From: Fastidiosipila sp964627125 | GTDB taxonomy: Bacteria > Bacillota > Clostridia > Saccharofermentanales > Fastidiosipilaceae | NCBI GenBank assembly: GCA_964627125.1 | Contig: CAZVJQ010000018.1 | Coordinates: 1 to 35,253 of the forward strand | Length of the DNA stretch: 35,253 nt | Direction: 5' to 3' | In this document: in pieces, positions 16,833 to 25,749 of the stretch | Layout: each line of letters starts with the position of its first letter | How positions within the stretch are numbered: position 1 is the stretch's first letter | Position numbers and translations under genes: made by a program | The notes under the pieces: generated by a model | Seen by the model: the letters and a program-made list of their open reading frames with translations, nothing else | What the model was told of the DNA's origin: nothing | Databases searched by the model: none

Positions 16833-17512
16833 TAGATATGCAAGAAACTAATGTTGAAGTAAAAAAGAATAAAAACTTTTGGCAAAAAGCTAAACATGAG
16901 TTAATCGATTTTCCGCTGTACATTGCAGGGCATCCTTTTAAAGGATTCGGAGATATTAAATTCGAAGGTGAAGGCTCAGTTGCTGCGGGTGTAGTAATTT
17001 TGGTCTTAACTGCATTCGTGCAAATACTTAGCTATGTTTACACAGGATATGTTTTTAACAACAACGATCCATATGAATTGAACATTATCATCTTAATAAT
17101 AATTGCTGTATTACCGACTCTTCTGTTTACTGTAGGAAACTGGTCAATTACAACACTTATGGAAGGTACAGGTAGTATGAAGGATATTTTCCTAGTATTT
17201 ACCTACTCACAGTATCTACCATTGATTTGTTCAATAATTAGCTTAATCTTAAGTAATGTTTTAGTTGAAGATGAAGCAGGATTCTACACCTTCTTCCAAA
17301 CCTTAGGAGTAATCTTATTCGCTCTATATGCATTTATTGGTTTGGTTACAGTACATGAATTTGGCTTCTTTAAATCACTAACAGCGATAGTACTTACATT
17401 CGTAGCGATATTTATAATATTATTCTTAGCTGTTCTACTAGTTGCACTTGCAGGTGAATTTGCAGGATTTGTAAATACAGTAGTACGCGAGATAATCTTG
17501 CACTTGAGTTAG
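16829..17512 (+). CDS. YIP1-family membrane protein
   Basis: The 227-residue protein has about five membrane helices and the layout of bacterial YIP1-domain proteins, with NWSITTLMEGTGSMKDIF after the second helix and YSQYLPLI after that. The N-terminal part carries LIDFPLYIAGHPFKGFGDIK, typical of the family. The start is uncertain: GTG 16829 overlaps the previous stop, but ATG 16838 has an AGGTGAT ribosome binding match just before it. The gene is coupled to the NHL-repeat gene and followed eight bases later by the DUF5696-like gene. YIP1 proteins are linked to membrane traffic in eukaryotes; the bacterial function is unknown. Here it may scaffold the envelope complex. Confidence 0.8.
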   Translation: MIDMQETNVEVKKNKNFWQKAKHELIDFPLYIAGHPFKGFGDIKFEGEGSVAAGVVILVLTAFVQILSYVYTGYVFNNNDPYELNIIILIIIAVLPTLLFTVGNWSITTLMEGTGSMKDIFLVFTYSQYLPLICSIISLILSNVLVEDEAGFYTFFQTLGVILFALYAFIGLVTVHEFGFFKSLTAIVLTFVAIFIILFLAVLLVALAGEFAGFVNTVVREIILHLS

Positions 17513-17532
17513 AAGGGAAATTGGAGAAAAGG

Positions 17533-20040
17533 ATGAAGAAGAAAATTAAACAAATAACAGCATTTGTACTAGTTTTAGCTCTTAGCTTTACCACTGCCCT
17601 TTCCGTTAGTGTTAAGGATAGTTTGAATGCTTTACAAGATGAGAATTTCTCAGACGATGACTTCAATCTAGTCACTGAGAATGATGTAGCTGAGCTCCAC
17701 TATAATTCTAGAAATGCACTTTTTAGAGTTATATCTAAAGAGAGTGGACAGTTTTATGATACTAAGGCAATGAATGCTGAGAGTGGAAATGCTACTACTC
17801 AAAATGCTCAAAGATCAGATTTAGTATTTAACTACATAGCAAATATTGATACAGGTCTTAGAGCTACTACAGATACATATTCAATGTCTATTAGTAACAA
17901 TCAATATGAGACAGAAGAGATTGAAAATGGTTTAAAGATAAATTACACACTTGGTGAAGAGACAATTACCTTACAAGATTTACCAAAATCTGTTCCAGAA
18001 GATAAGATGTTCGAATTAGTTATCTCACATCTTACAGCTGAGCAAAGAGAATCTTTAGAATCTCAATATGTATTAACAGGTGGAAACTTCTTAAGAAGAA
18101 ATGACCAAGGTGTTGCTCAATTGATGATCAACAGACTATATTCATACTTCTTTGAGATTGGTGAATATACTTTAGAAGATTTAGCTGAAGATAATGCAGC
18201 TGCTGGATATGAAGAAGAAGCGGTAAGGCTAGAGATTCAAGCAAGTCTTGAGTATCGCTTAGAAGGTAAGGACTTAGTAGTTACTTTCCCAGTAGATGAA
18301 TTCTCAATCTCAGGTGAATCTTTACTAAGTACTGTAGACATCTTGCCGTATGCAATGAGCTCTCCAGCTGGTGCTGAAGAGAATGGTTATATGGTAATTC
18401 CAGATGGTTCAGGTGGTGTAATTGAGTTTGACAATGGCAGACTTACAATGCCTGACTACTTAGGAAGAGTTTATGGTAAGGATGTATTAAGAGACCCAAC
18501 AGTCTTCGATAGTAGAAAATACAATTTAACTCTACCAATGACAGCTATTAAGTATGATGATTTTGCAGTAATCGGAATTATTGAAGAGGGTGCAGAGATT
18601 GCAAGCTTAAATGCTCAAGTTTCAGGTAAGGTTGATGAATTTAATAAGACAAACTTTAGATTTAATCTACTAGAGATTGAACAAGTTGAAACAGTTGGTG
18701 GAAGTAACGTTACTTTACCACGCTGGTCAGAAGATAATTACCAAGGTAATATAACAATTAGATATCGCTTAATTGATGAAGGTGATTTTGGTACTGGTGA
18801 AGTTGATTATGTTCAAATAGCTAGTGCCTACCAAGAGTACTTATTAGAAACAGACCAATTGATTGCTCAAGAAATTGCTGAAGAAGCTACTTTAGCACTA
18901 GATTTCTTAGGCTCAATCAGAAAGCGTCAATTCTTCTTAGGTATTCCTTATAACACTAACGTTAGCTTGACAACATTTGAGCAAGTTCAAAACATAATTA
19001 CTGAACTTCAAGATGCTGGAATCAATAATATTAATGCAGAGCTTACAGGATTTGCATCAGGCGGTTTGAGACAAAAGAGTATCAATAACTTAAGTCTCTT
19101 AGGAGTTGTTGGTGGTAACTCAGGATTTGAAGATTTACAAGATTTTGCAAGTGATAGAAATGGCGTTAACTTATACCCTAGTTTCTACTTCACTCAAGCA
19201 CATAATCCTGGATTTATAAGTAGATTTAGTGATTTTGCAAGAAGACTTAGTGGAGAGCAAGCACGCTTGCCATTACAAAACTTCGTTGATGAGACATCAA
19301 GCATTGAAAGTAGCTCACCATATCTGATTTCACCATTACGATTTGAAAGTTATATAACTGAGTTCCTTGATTCAGCAGATGATTTCGAGTTAAATGGAAT
19401 TTCTGTTCTGGACTTAGGAAATAGAATTGTAGCTGACTACAACTCTAATAACGATACAAATAGAATATCTGCTATGGAGTATGTGGAGCCTGCTTTGGCC
19501 AAGTTGGGAGAGGAATTTGATAACTTACTGCTATCAAATCCAAATGCTTATGCATTCAACGTCGCTAGTGCAGTTACTGATTTACCTATAGACGATAATG
19601 GATACGCTATCTTTAATTACGAGATACCATTTGTACAATTAGTATTTAACGGAGTTATAGACTACAGCGGTGAATCTCTAAATAACCTATTGAACACTGA
19701 ACCAGAGACAATAATTCTGAAGAGTATTGAGTACAATATGTCTCCGAAATTTGATTTGTCAGCAGTTGATAGAGAAGTCTTCAAAGATACAGATTTCGAA
19801 GGTCTGATAAATACTAGTTATTTATATATAAAAGAAAATATAATCGATATTTATACTGAGTATGCAGAATTCTACCAAGAAGTTGCAGGAGCATCTGTCG
19901 AAACTCACGTTGTTAACGAAGATAATACACGTGTAGTTACCTACGATAATGGTGTGACAGTATACATAAACTATTCAGATGCCGAACGAACAGTTGATGG
20001 TGTTTCTCTTGAACCACTCAGCTACGAGATAGTAAATTAG
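17533..20040 (+). CDS. Large secreted DUF5696-like protein
   Basis: I recognise this 835-residue protein as resembling the DUF5696 proteins found beside sugar permeases and YIP1 genes in Bacillota. It has an N-terminal signal peptide (about 1-30) without a lipobox. Residues about 35-310 look beta-rich. A TIM-barrel-like part follows from about 450, with FFLGIPYNT, LQDAGINNINAELTGFASGG and NLYPSFYFTQAHNPGF. The arrangement recalls glycoside hydrolases with an N-terminal beta-sandwich, but I see no sure catalytic pair. The start at ATG 17533 is preferred, with GGAG six bases before it; the TTG at 17521 is in frame but weaker. It lies inside the transporter operon, between YIP1 and the second permease pair. 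It may cleave or hold the substrate outside the cell; this is inference. Confidence 0.7.
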   Translation: MKKKIKQITAFVLVLALSFTTALSVSVKDSLNALQDENFSDDDFNLVTENDVAELHYNSRNALFRVISKESGQFYDTKAMNAESGNATTQNAQRSDLVFNYIANIDTGLRATTDTYSMSISNNQYETEEIENGLKINYTLGEETITLQDLPKSVPEDKMFELVISHLTAEQRESLESQYVLTGGNFLRRNDQGVAQLMINRLYSYFFEIGEYTLEDLAEDNAAAGYEEEAVRLEIQASLEYRLEGKDLVVTFPVDEFSISGESLLSTVDILPYAMSSPAGAEENGYMVIPDGSGGVIEFDNGRLTMPDYLGRVYGKDVLRDPTVFDSRKYNLTLPMTAIKYDDFAVIGIIEEGAEIASLNAQVSGKVDEFNKTNFRFNLLEIEQVETVGGSNVTLPRWSEDNYQGNITIRYRLIDEGDFGTGEVDYVQIASAYQEYLLETDQLIAQEIAEEATLALDFLGSIRKRQFFLGIPYNTNVSLTTFEQVQNIITELQDAGINNINAELTGFASGGLRQKSINNLSLLGVVGGNSGFEDLQDFASDRNGVNLYPSFYFTQAHNPGFISRFSDFARRLSGEQARLPLQNFVDETSSIESSSPYLISPLRFESYITEFLDSADDFELNGISVLDLGNRIVADYNSNNDTNRISAMEYVEPALAKLGEEFDNLLLSNPNAYAFNVASAVTDLPIDDNGYAIFNYEIPFVQLVFNGVIDYSGESLNNLLNTEPETIILKSIEYNMSPKFDLSAVDREVFKDTDFEGLINTSYLYIKENIIDIYTEYAEFYQEVAGASVETHVVNEDNTRVVTYDNGVTVYINYSDAERTVDGVSLEPLSYEIVN

Positions 20041-20052
20041 GAAGGGGTTCTC

Positions 20053-21087
20053 ATGAGTAAGCGAGCAAAAGATAATGATAAAACTTTAGATCAAAATACC
20101 AAGAACTTGAAAACTGATACTGAAGCAGTGGAAAAAGGGAAAAATACTGTGAAGGAAAAACGAGATAAGAGCGAACAAGAAGAATATAATGCTCCTAAAC
20201 GTGGTGGCTGGTATTACAGATTGTCATACCAGAGAAAAACTGGTATCTGGGCACTTATATTCTTATCACCATGGCTAATTGGTTTCTTTGCATTCTTTGC
20301 GAAATCAATTGTTGAATTAGTAATATATAGCTTCAATGACATTAGCTTGTTTAGAGGTGGTATGGATCTAAGCTTCGTAGGTTTAGACAACTATAGATAT
20401 ATATTCACTCAGCATAGTACATTCAACCAGTTAATGATTACTGAGACAGTTTCATCAATACCAAGTTTAATCTTGATAATGATTTTCTCACTGATTATTG
20501 CAGTAGTTCTAAATGGTAAGTTTAAAGGAAGAACATTCTTCAGAGCAATCTTCTTCTTACCAATTATTATGGCTACTGACATTCTAAGTACATCAATTGG
20601 TGGTGCAGCAGCAGGAATGATAGAACAATCACAAGGTGATCAGCTAAATGCAGTAGGTTTTATAGCTGGATTTATTACTGAGATGTTTAACTCTCCAGAG
20701 ATTACAACAGGAATATTAACAGCTGTATCTAACATCTTCGACACTGTATTACTATCAGGTGTGCAAACCTTGATCTTCCTAGGTGGTCTACAAGCTATTA
20801 ACCCAAGTCTTTATGAGGTTGCAAACATTGAGGGTGCATCTGGATACGAGACATTCTGGAAGGTAACTTTACCAATGCTTTCACCAATGATTTTAACTGC
20901 AGCAGTTTATACATTAGCTGAGCACTTCATGAATGCAGAGGTTGTACAACTAGCGTATGCAACAGCATTTACATCCGGTGAATATGGTTACAGTGCAGCG
21001 ATGAGCTTAGTCTTCATGATAATCTCGGTTACTGTAATAGCAATAGTCATGTGGATTCTATCGAAGGGAGTATATTACTATGACTAA
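20053..21087 (+). CDS. ABC sugar permease, UgpA/LplB type (pair 2)
   Basis: This 344-residue protein has six membrane helices behind a charged N-terminus of about 55 residues rich in Lys, Asp and Thr. The EAA loop reads LYEVANIEGASGYETFWKVT, with the conserved Gly, and is followed by LPMLSPM. It lies 12 bases after the DUF5696-like gene and overlaps the next permease by eight bases. It forms the second translocation channel of the locus and may pair with the lipoprotein binding protein at 8205 or share the large one. Confidence 0.92.
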   Translation: MSKRAKDNDKTLDQNTKNLKTDTEAVEKGKNTVKEKRDKSEQEEYNAPKRGGWYYRLSYQRKTGIWALIFLSPWLIGFFAFFAKSIVELVIYSFNDISLFRGGMDLSFVGLDNYRYIFTQHSTFNQLMITETVSSIPSLILIMIFSLIIAVVLNGKFKGRTFFRAIFFLPIIMATDILSTSIGGAAAGMIEQSQGDQLNAVGFIAGFITEMFNSPEITTGILTAVSNIFDTVLLSGVQTLIFLGGLQAINPSLYEVANIEGASGYETFWKVTLPMLSPMILTAAVYTLAEHFMNAEVVQLAYATAFTSGEYGYSAAMSLVFMIISVTVIAIVMWILSKGVYYYD

Positions 21088-22285
21088 TAAAATGACTTTC
21101 GGAAAACTTAAATTTTACGACAATGATGTCAAGAGTAATAAAGACAAGAAAGAAATCTTTAACGAGAAGTTAGTTGAATACAACGCTAAGACAGCAGCTC
21201 AGATCAAAGATCCATACGGTGATGATTATGAGGACTTCAGGAAGCTTCCTAAAAAGGATAGAAATAGAGTCCATAATAGGCATATTCGTCAAAATACTGA
21301 CGGTAGAACTCTATGGTTAAGACGACTAGTCGCTATTTTGGGCAAAGTCTTCATCTATGCGCTCTTGATTACATTAGGTTACTTAATCCTATATCCAATA
21401 TTGGATATGATTTCTACAGCAGCTACACATCCAGCTGAATTAGGTTCTCCTACTTCTATCTGGATCCCTGCAAGAACTTCAATTGAGTTCTTCACTATGG
21501 CTTATAGGGGATTGAATTACTCAGTAACTCTGCCATATACAATAATGACTGTAGGTATACAAGTATTGCTACAAATGATTTCCGCTATGTTGGCAGGTTA
21601 TGCATTTGCTAGATTAGATTTCAAAGGTAAAGGACTTCTCTTTGCTCTAGTTATCTTGCAAATCATCGTACCACCACAAGCAATTTCACTACCACAATAC
21701 TTAAACTTTAGAAACTTTGATATATTCGGAATCTTTAGAGCAATAACTGGTGAACCTTTAAACCTAATTGGTCAGCCTACTGCGCTATATATCTTGGCTG
21801 CAACTGGACAGGGTCTGAAGGGAGCAATCTTCATCTTTATCTTTAGACAAGGATTTAGAGCATTACCTAAAGAACTTGAAGAGTCTGCTTACATCGATGG
21901 TGCAGGTTATGCACGTACATTCTTAGGAATTGTTTTACCTAATGCAGGTTCAACTATTCTGACAGCAAGTATTCTTTCTGCAGTATGGAACTGGAACGAT
22001 TCATACTTCATCAGTTTATTTGCAGGTACAGATCCAAACCAAAGACACTTAATGGTTAAATTAAATGCTGCAACAGGTAACATGGAGCAAACAGTTGGAG
22101 GTCTGGCGAGAGCTTTACCACCTGAGTTAGTATCTCAATTTGAGTTATTACTAAGAAATCCTCTTTACCAACAAGCGGTAGCTCAGACCATGAGTCTATT
22201 GGCTATACTGCCACTAATCGTCTTCTACATAATTGTTCAAAGATGGTTCATCCAATCGACAGAACGTTCTGGTATTGTTGGATAA
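21080..22285 (+). CDS. ABC sugar permease, MalG/YtcP type (pair 2)
   Basis: This 401-residue protein is about 100 residues longer than typical MalG-type permeases because of a hydrophilic N-terminal extension (about 1-80) and an extra extracytoplasmic stretch near the C-terminus. The EAA loop reads LEESAYIDGAGYARTF with IVLPNAG following. Its start overlaps the upstream permease by eight bases, showing tight coupling. A possible hairpin at 22299-22322 follows, so the operon may partly end or be processed here before the YesL-like gene. Confidence 0.92.
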   Translation: MTNKMTFGKLKFYDNDVKSNKDKKEIFNEKLVEYNAKTAAQIKDPYGDDYEDFRKLPKKDRNRVHNRHIRQNTDGRTLWLRRLVAILGKVFIYALLITLGYLILYPILDMISTAATHPAELGSPTSIWIPARTSIEFFTMAYRGLNYSVTLPYTIMTVGIQVLLQMISAMLAGYAFARLDFKGKGLLFALVILQIIVPPQAISLPQYLNFRNFDIFGIFRAITGEPLNLIGQPTALYILAATGQGLKGAIFIFIFRQGFRALPKELEESAYIDGAGYARTFLGIVLPNAGSTILTASILSAVWNWNDSYFISLFAGTDPNQRHLMVKLNAATGNMEQTVGGLARALPPELVSQFELLLRNPLYQQAVAQTMSLLAILPLIVFYIIVQRWFIQSTERSGIVG

Positions 22286-22298
22286 AATTACAAATTTC

Positions 22299-22328
22299 AG
22301 AGGGATTCTATGGAGTCCCTCTACCTTT
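22299..22328 (+). terminator. Weak terminator or processing hairpin after permease pair 2
   Basis: AGAGGGA (22299-22305) pairs with TCCCTCT (22316-22322) with a ten-base loop, followed by ACCTTTTAAA. The T tract is short, so read-through is likely. Confidence 0.4.
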
Positions 22329-22366
22329 TAAATTTCATCTGCTTAGAAAGGATCTAGTTTTCTTAT

Positions 22367-23044
22367 ATGGCGACAATTGGCAACAACGATAGTCAGGAAT
22401 TAGATTCATATGCACGTAAAATTAATTCCCCATTTTATAGATTCTTTGATGGAGTATTTTTCCTAGTTAAGCTAAACATAGCTATCCTTCTAGGATCAAT
22501 ACTTGGCTTAGTCATATTTGGGTTAATTCCAAGCATTCTAGCAGCAAGTAAGCTCAGCGATGAGTTTTTAAATAGAGAAGATGGTTATGTATTTAGAAGA
22601 TTCTTCGATTATTGGAAAGAATATTTTTGGGAAGGCGTTAGATTTACCATTGTAGTATTAGCAGGTATTTCAATTGGTTTTGCTGCCTGGTTCTTTCTTT
22701 GGTATGTGACCCATCCTATTTGGGCGACTGTTGCATACATAGTATTTTTTATACTAGGTATTTCATATATTTTTATGGTTATTAATTACCCAGTCTTAAG
22801 ACTCTACTACAGCCAATTGCGAGAGACTCGCTTGTTGTCTGTATCTATAGTCTATGGCTGGGTTCATTTTTTGACATCTCTATTGGTAATAGTCGCTTAT
22901 GCACTAACTATTTTGTTTTTCCTTACTATTCCGCAGTTTGGGGTTTTCGTGGTGTTGGCTTTGCCCGTATTTGCGCAAGTAGCAATTATAAGAAGAGCGT
23001 TTGTTAAGAAGGAAGAAGAGGAAGAATTTATCGATCAAGAATAA
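22367..23044 (+). CDS. YesL/DUF624-family membrane protein
   Basis: This 225-residue membrane protein has about five helices. The segment LGLVIFGLIPSILAASKLSDEFLNRED, with a short loop and then RRFFDYWKEYFWEGV, matches DUF624 proteins such as YesL, found with sugar ABC transporters of Bacillota. The C-terminus is charged (KKEEEEEF). The nearest good binding site, AAAGGAT (22347-22353), lies 13 bases before the ATG, an unusually wide gap, so translation may be low or the leader may be folded. Molecular function is unknown; a role in transporter assembly or regulation is only inferred from recurring context. Confidence 0.8.
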   Translation: MATIGNNDSQELDSYARKINSPFYRFFDGVFFLVKLNIAILLGSILGLVIFGLIPSILAASKLSDEFLNREDGYVFRRFFDYWKEYFWEGVRFTIVVLAGISIGFAAWFFLWYVTHPIWATVAYIVFFILGISYIFMVINYPVLRLYYSQLRETRLLSVSIVYGWVHFLTSLLVIVAYALTILFFLTIPQFGVFVVLALPVFAQVAIIRRAFVKKEEEEEFIDQE

Positions 23045-23158
23045 ATTGACAATAAATTAATCTAAAGAAGGAGAGGCAATAAAGGATAATTTAAGAAGTT
23101 AGGTTGAAGTAAAGTTATGAAAATACGATAAAAAAACACAGTAAGAAGGAAGGAAACT

Positions 23159-25732
23159 ATGTTTAGTAAAGAAACTATTGAAGTAATAGAAAGAGATTTT
23201 GCAGAAGCAAAACCTAAATTAATGGGTAGAGAAGATGCCCTATTTTCAGTGTTCGATGAGGCAAATGAAGAAGAAACTATATGTTTAAAATATCTATATA
23301 GCTACTTACCATTGAGTGATGCGAGTGCATACGATGGCGAATTATTCTTAAAATTAAGTAGAGATGCTCTAGCAGCTAGAGAAATTTTCCCATGGGGAGA
23401 AGGCTTAACTGATGAGCTATTCTTAAACTATGTTTTATCTGTAAGAGTGAATAATGAGGACTTAACAGACCATAGAGAAATTTTCAGAGAAGAATTAGCA
23501 CCAAGATTAAGAAGCAAGACTATGGAAGAGGCGGCTCTTGAAGTCAACCTATGGTCATATGAGAAGGCTACATACCAAGCAACAGATGGTAGAACAGTTT
23601 CTCCACTAACAATCATTAAGAGAAGTTTTGGTCGTTGTGGTGAAGAGTCAACATTTGTTGTTGCGGCATTAAGAGCAGTTGGACTACCTGCAAGACAAAT
23701 TTATACACCACGCTGGGCACACTCAGATGATAACCATGCATGGGTTGAGGTTTGGACTGGTGAAGATTGGCATTACTTAGGTGCTTGTGAGCCTGAAGCA
23801 GTTTTAGACAAGGGTTGGTTCTCAGCTCCTGCAAAACGAGGAATGCTCATGGAAGCTAGAGTATTCTCCGGTATTATAAATGAGCCTGAATTGATTAAAA
23901 AAGATGAGTACAGAAATCACATTAATGTGTCAGATAGATACTTCGATACAGCTGAATTGACTGTAAAAGTGTCTAGAGATGGTAAGCCAGTTGAAGGTGC
24001 AAAAGTAACATTTAACGTTGTAAACTACGGTAGCATCAGCACAATTTGCTTACTTGAAACAGATGCAGATGGTGTTGTATCACTTAAGTCTGGTAAGGGT
24101 GACTTGCTAGTTAGAGTTACACATGATGATGAATTTATTGAAGAAAAAATTAGCTTAGTCAATGGAGATTCTACAGCTGAACTAGACTTCAACGAAAGGG
24201 TAGTTGATTTAGATACAGAGTTTGAATTAGTCATGCATGCTCCTGCTGAGAGTTTAGCACCAGAGCCAGAGCCTACAGAAGAGCAAGAGTTCTGGATGAA
24301 CTGGGGTAAGAAGAGAGCAGAAAGATTAAGACAAAATTTCATGGACTCATTCTATGAACAACCAGATGAAGATGCTGAGGATAAAGATAGTCTAAACTGG
24401 CGTGAGCAAAAAGTTCTAGCCAACAGTTTAGGTAACTGGTCAGAAATTAAAGATTTCTTAGATGAAGAAGAGAGTGGTTTAGATAGAGAGTACAAGATCA
24501 ATCTACTAGAATCTCTAGCATGGAAAGATTTATCAGATATCACAGCAGAACTATTATTACATCATGGACAAGCAGCTCATGAATTTAAAGATGAGTATCC
24601 TGAGGAAGTATTTAAGAAATCATTATTAAGTCCACGCTTCGGCCGTGAATTTATCACAGCTTGGAGAACTGTTAAAGACGCTTTCACAGCAGATGAAATT
24701 GCAAGCATTAAGGAAAATCCAGACAATGCTTGGACATTAGCTCACGATAAAGTTAAGAGTGCAACTATGCCAGATTTTGGTGGTAGTGTATCTCCTACAG
24801 GTCTAATTGAGCTAGGTATTGGACCAGATCATAGTAGAGTTCATCTAACTCTCGCTCTATTAAGAGCAGTTGGAATTCCAGCAAGAACTAATCCATTTGA
24901 CCGTCAACCAGAGTTCTACTTCAATGATGAGTGGAATAGATTTGCAGCTAAATCTGAAGATGAGAAAGCTCTGGCCAAAGCCGGTAAGAAAAACAGCAAG
25001 CTTACCTTGAAGAAGGACAATCCTGAAGATGAGATTGATTTAATGACTCAATTAGGTCTATCAAGTATCAATTCTAAGGGTGAAATTAGAGGCCTAAATA
25101 TCTACAGAGAAGAGTTTAATGAAGCAGGTGAGATGCATATAGATGTCGCAGCTGGTCATTATCAAGTCCTATTAGCTAAACGTAGAAATTCAGGACATAA
25201 CGTTGTTAGAATTATTAGATTTGAAGTTGAAGATTCAGTAGATAAGACTGTAGAAATTAGCTTACCTGATGCAAGTGAAGCTGAGTCAGTGAGCTTCGAT
25301 TTATTAGAACCTGAGTTAACACAAGACTACGAAATCTACTGTAAAGATAATATTAGTTTATTCGCAATCTTAGACTTAGGTGCAGAGCCAACAGAGCACT
25401 TCTTAAATGAGATTTTAGACAATAAGGAAGACTTCAAGGAATTAGCAAGCGATAGTTCATTCTTGGTAAAAGATGAAGCATCTGCTCAGAATCAAAAATT
25501 ACAAGATGTTCTTAGAGCATTCCCAGAGATAGATATTCTCTATCCTGCAGAAGGATTCGACCTAGAAAAATATGTAGAAGACAGCTATGAGGCATATGAT
25601 TTAGTTAACCATAGACTACCAATCAGATTAGTCTTGGACCAAGAAGGAGTAGTTAAGTTTGCAATTTCTGGTTACCAAGTTGGTAGTGTAAGACAAATCT
25701 TAAACTTCGTAGAGAATATGAAAGAATCATAA
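23159..25732 (+). CDS. Large cytosolic transglutaminase-like (papain-fold) protein
   Basis: This 857-residue protein has no signal peptide or membrane helix. The transglutaminase-like core carries the nucleophile in SFGRCGEES (Cys160), the His in NHAWVEVW (His193) and an acidic residue in LGACEPE (Glu211 or a neighbour), so the catalytic triad looks complete. A beta-sandwich (about 265-345, DGKPVEGAKVTFNV) resembles carboxypeptidase-regulatory-like domains. A second transglutaminase-like segment (about 540-600, IELGIGPDHSRVHLTLALLRA, in parts) lacks the Cys. The C-terminal about 120 residues (LDLGAEPTEHFLNEIL to the end) look thioredoxin-like. The transglutaminase fold includes peptide:N-glycanases and cysteine proteases, so amide cleavage in imported glycopeptides is a reasonable hypothesis. 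The gene is flanked by sugar transport and glycosidase genes. The start has AGAAGGAAGG seven or so bases upstream. Confidence 0.75.
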   Translation: MFSKETIEVIERDFAEAKPKLMGREDALFSVFDEANEEETICLKYLYSYLPLSDASAYDGELFLKLSRDALAAREIFPWGEGLTDELFLNYVLSVRVNNEDLTDHREIFREELAPRLRSKTMEEAALEVNLWSYEKATYQATDGRTVSPLTIIKRSFGRCGEESTFVVAALRAVGLPARQIYTPRWAHSDDNHAWVEVWTGEDWHYLGACEPEAVLDKGWFSAPAKRGMLMEARVFSGIINEPELIKKDEYRNHINVSDRYFDTAELTVKVSRDGKPVEGAKVTFNVVNYGSISTICLLETDADGVVSLKSGKGDLLVRVTHDDEFIEEKISLVNGDSTAELDFNERVVDLDTEFELVMHAPAESLAPEPEPTEEQEFWMNWGKKRAERLRQNFMDSFYEQPDEDAEDKDSLNWREQKVLANSLGNWSEIKDFLDEEESGLDREYKINLLESLAWKDLSDITAELLLHHGQAAHEFKDEYPEEVFKKSLLSPRFGREFITAWRTVKDAFTADEIASIKENPDNAWTLAHDKVKSATMPDFGGSVSPTGLIELGIGPDHSRVHLTLALLRAVGIPARTNPFDRQPEFYFNDEWNRFAAKSEDEKALAKAGKKNSKLTLKKDNPEDEIDLMTQLGLSSINSKGEIRGLNIYREEFNEAGEMHIDVAAGHYQVLLAKRRNSGHNVVRIIRFEVEDSVDKTVEISLPDASEAESVSFDLLEPELTQDYEIYCKDNISLFAILDLGAEPTEHFLNEILDNKEDFKELASDSSFLVKDEASAQNQKLQDVLRAFPEIDILYPAEGFDLEKYVEDSYEAYDLVNHRLPIRLVLDQEGVVKFAISGYQVGSVRQILNFVENMKES

Positions 25733-25749
25733 GAAAGTAGGCAAGCATT

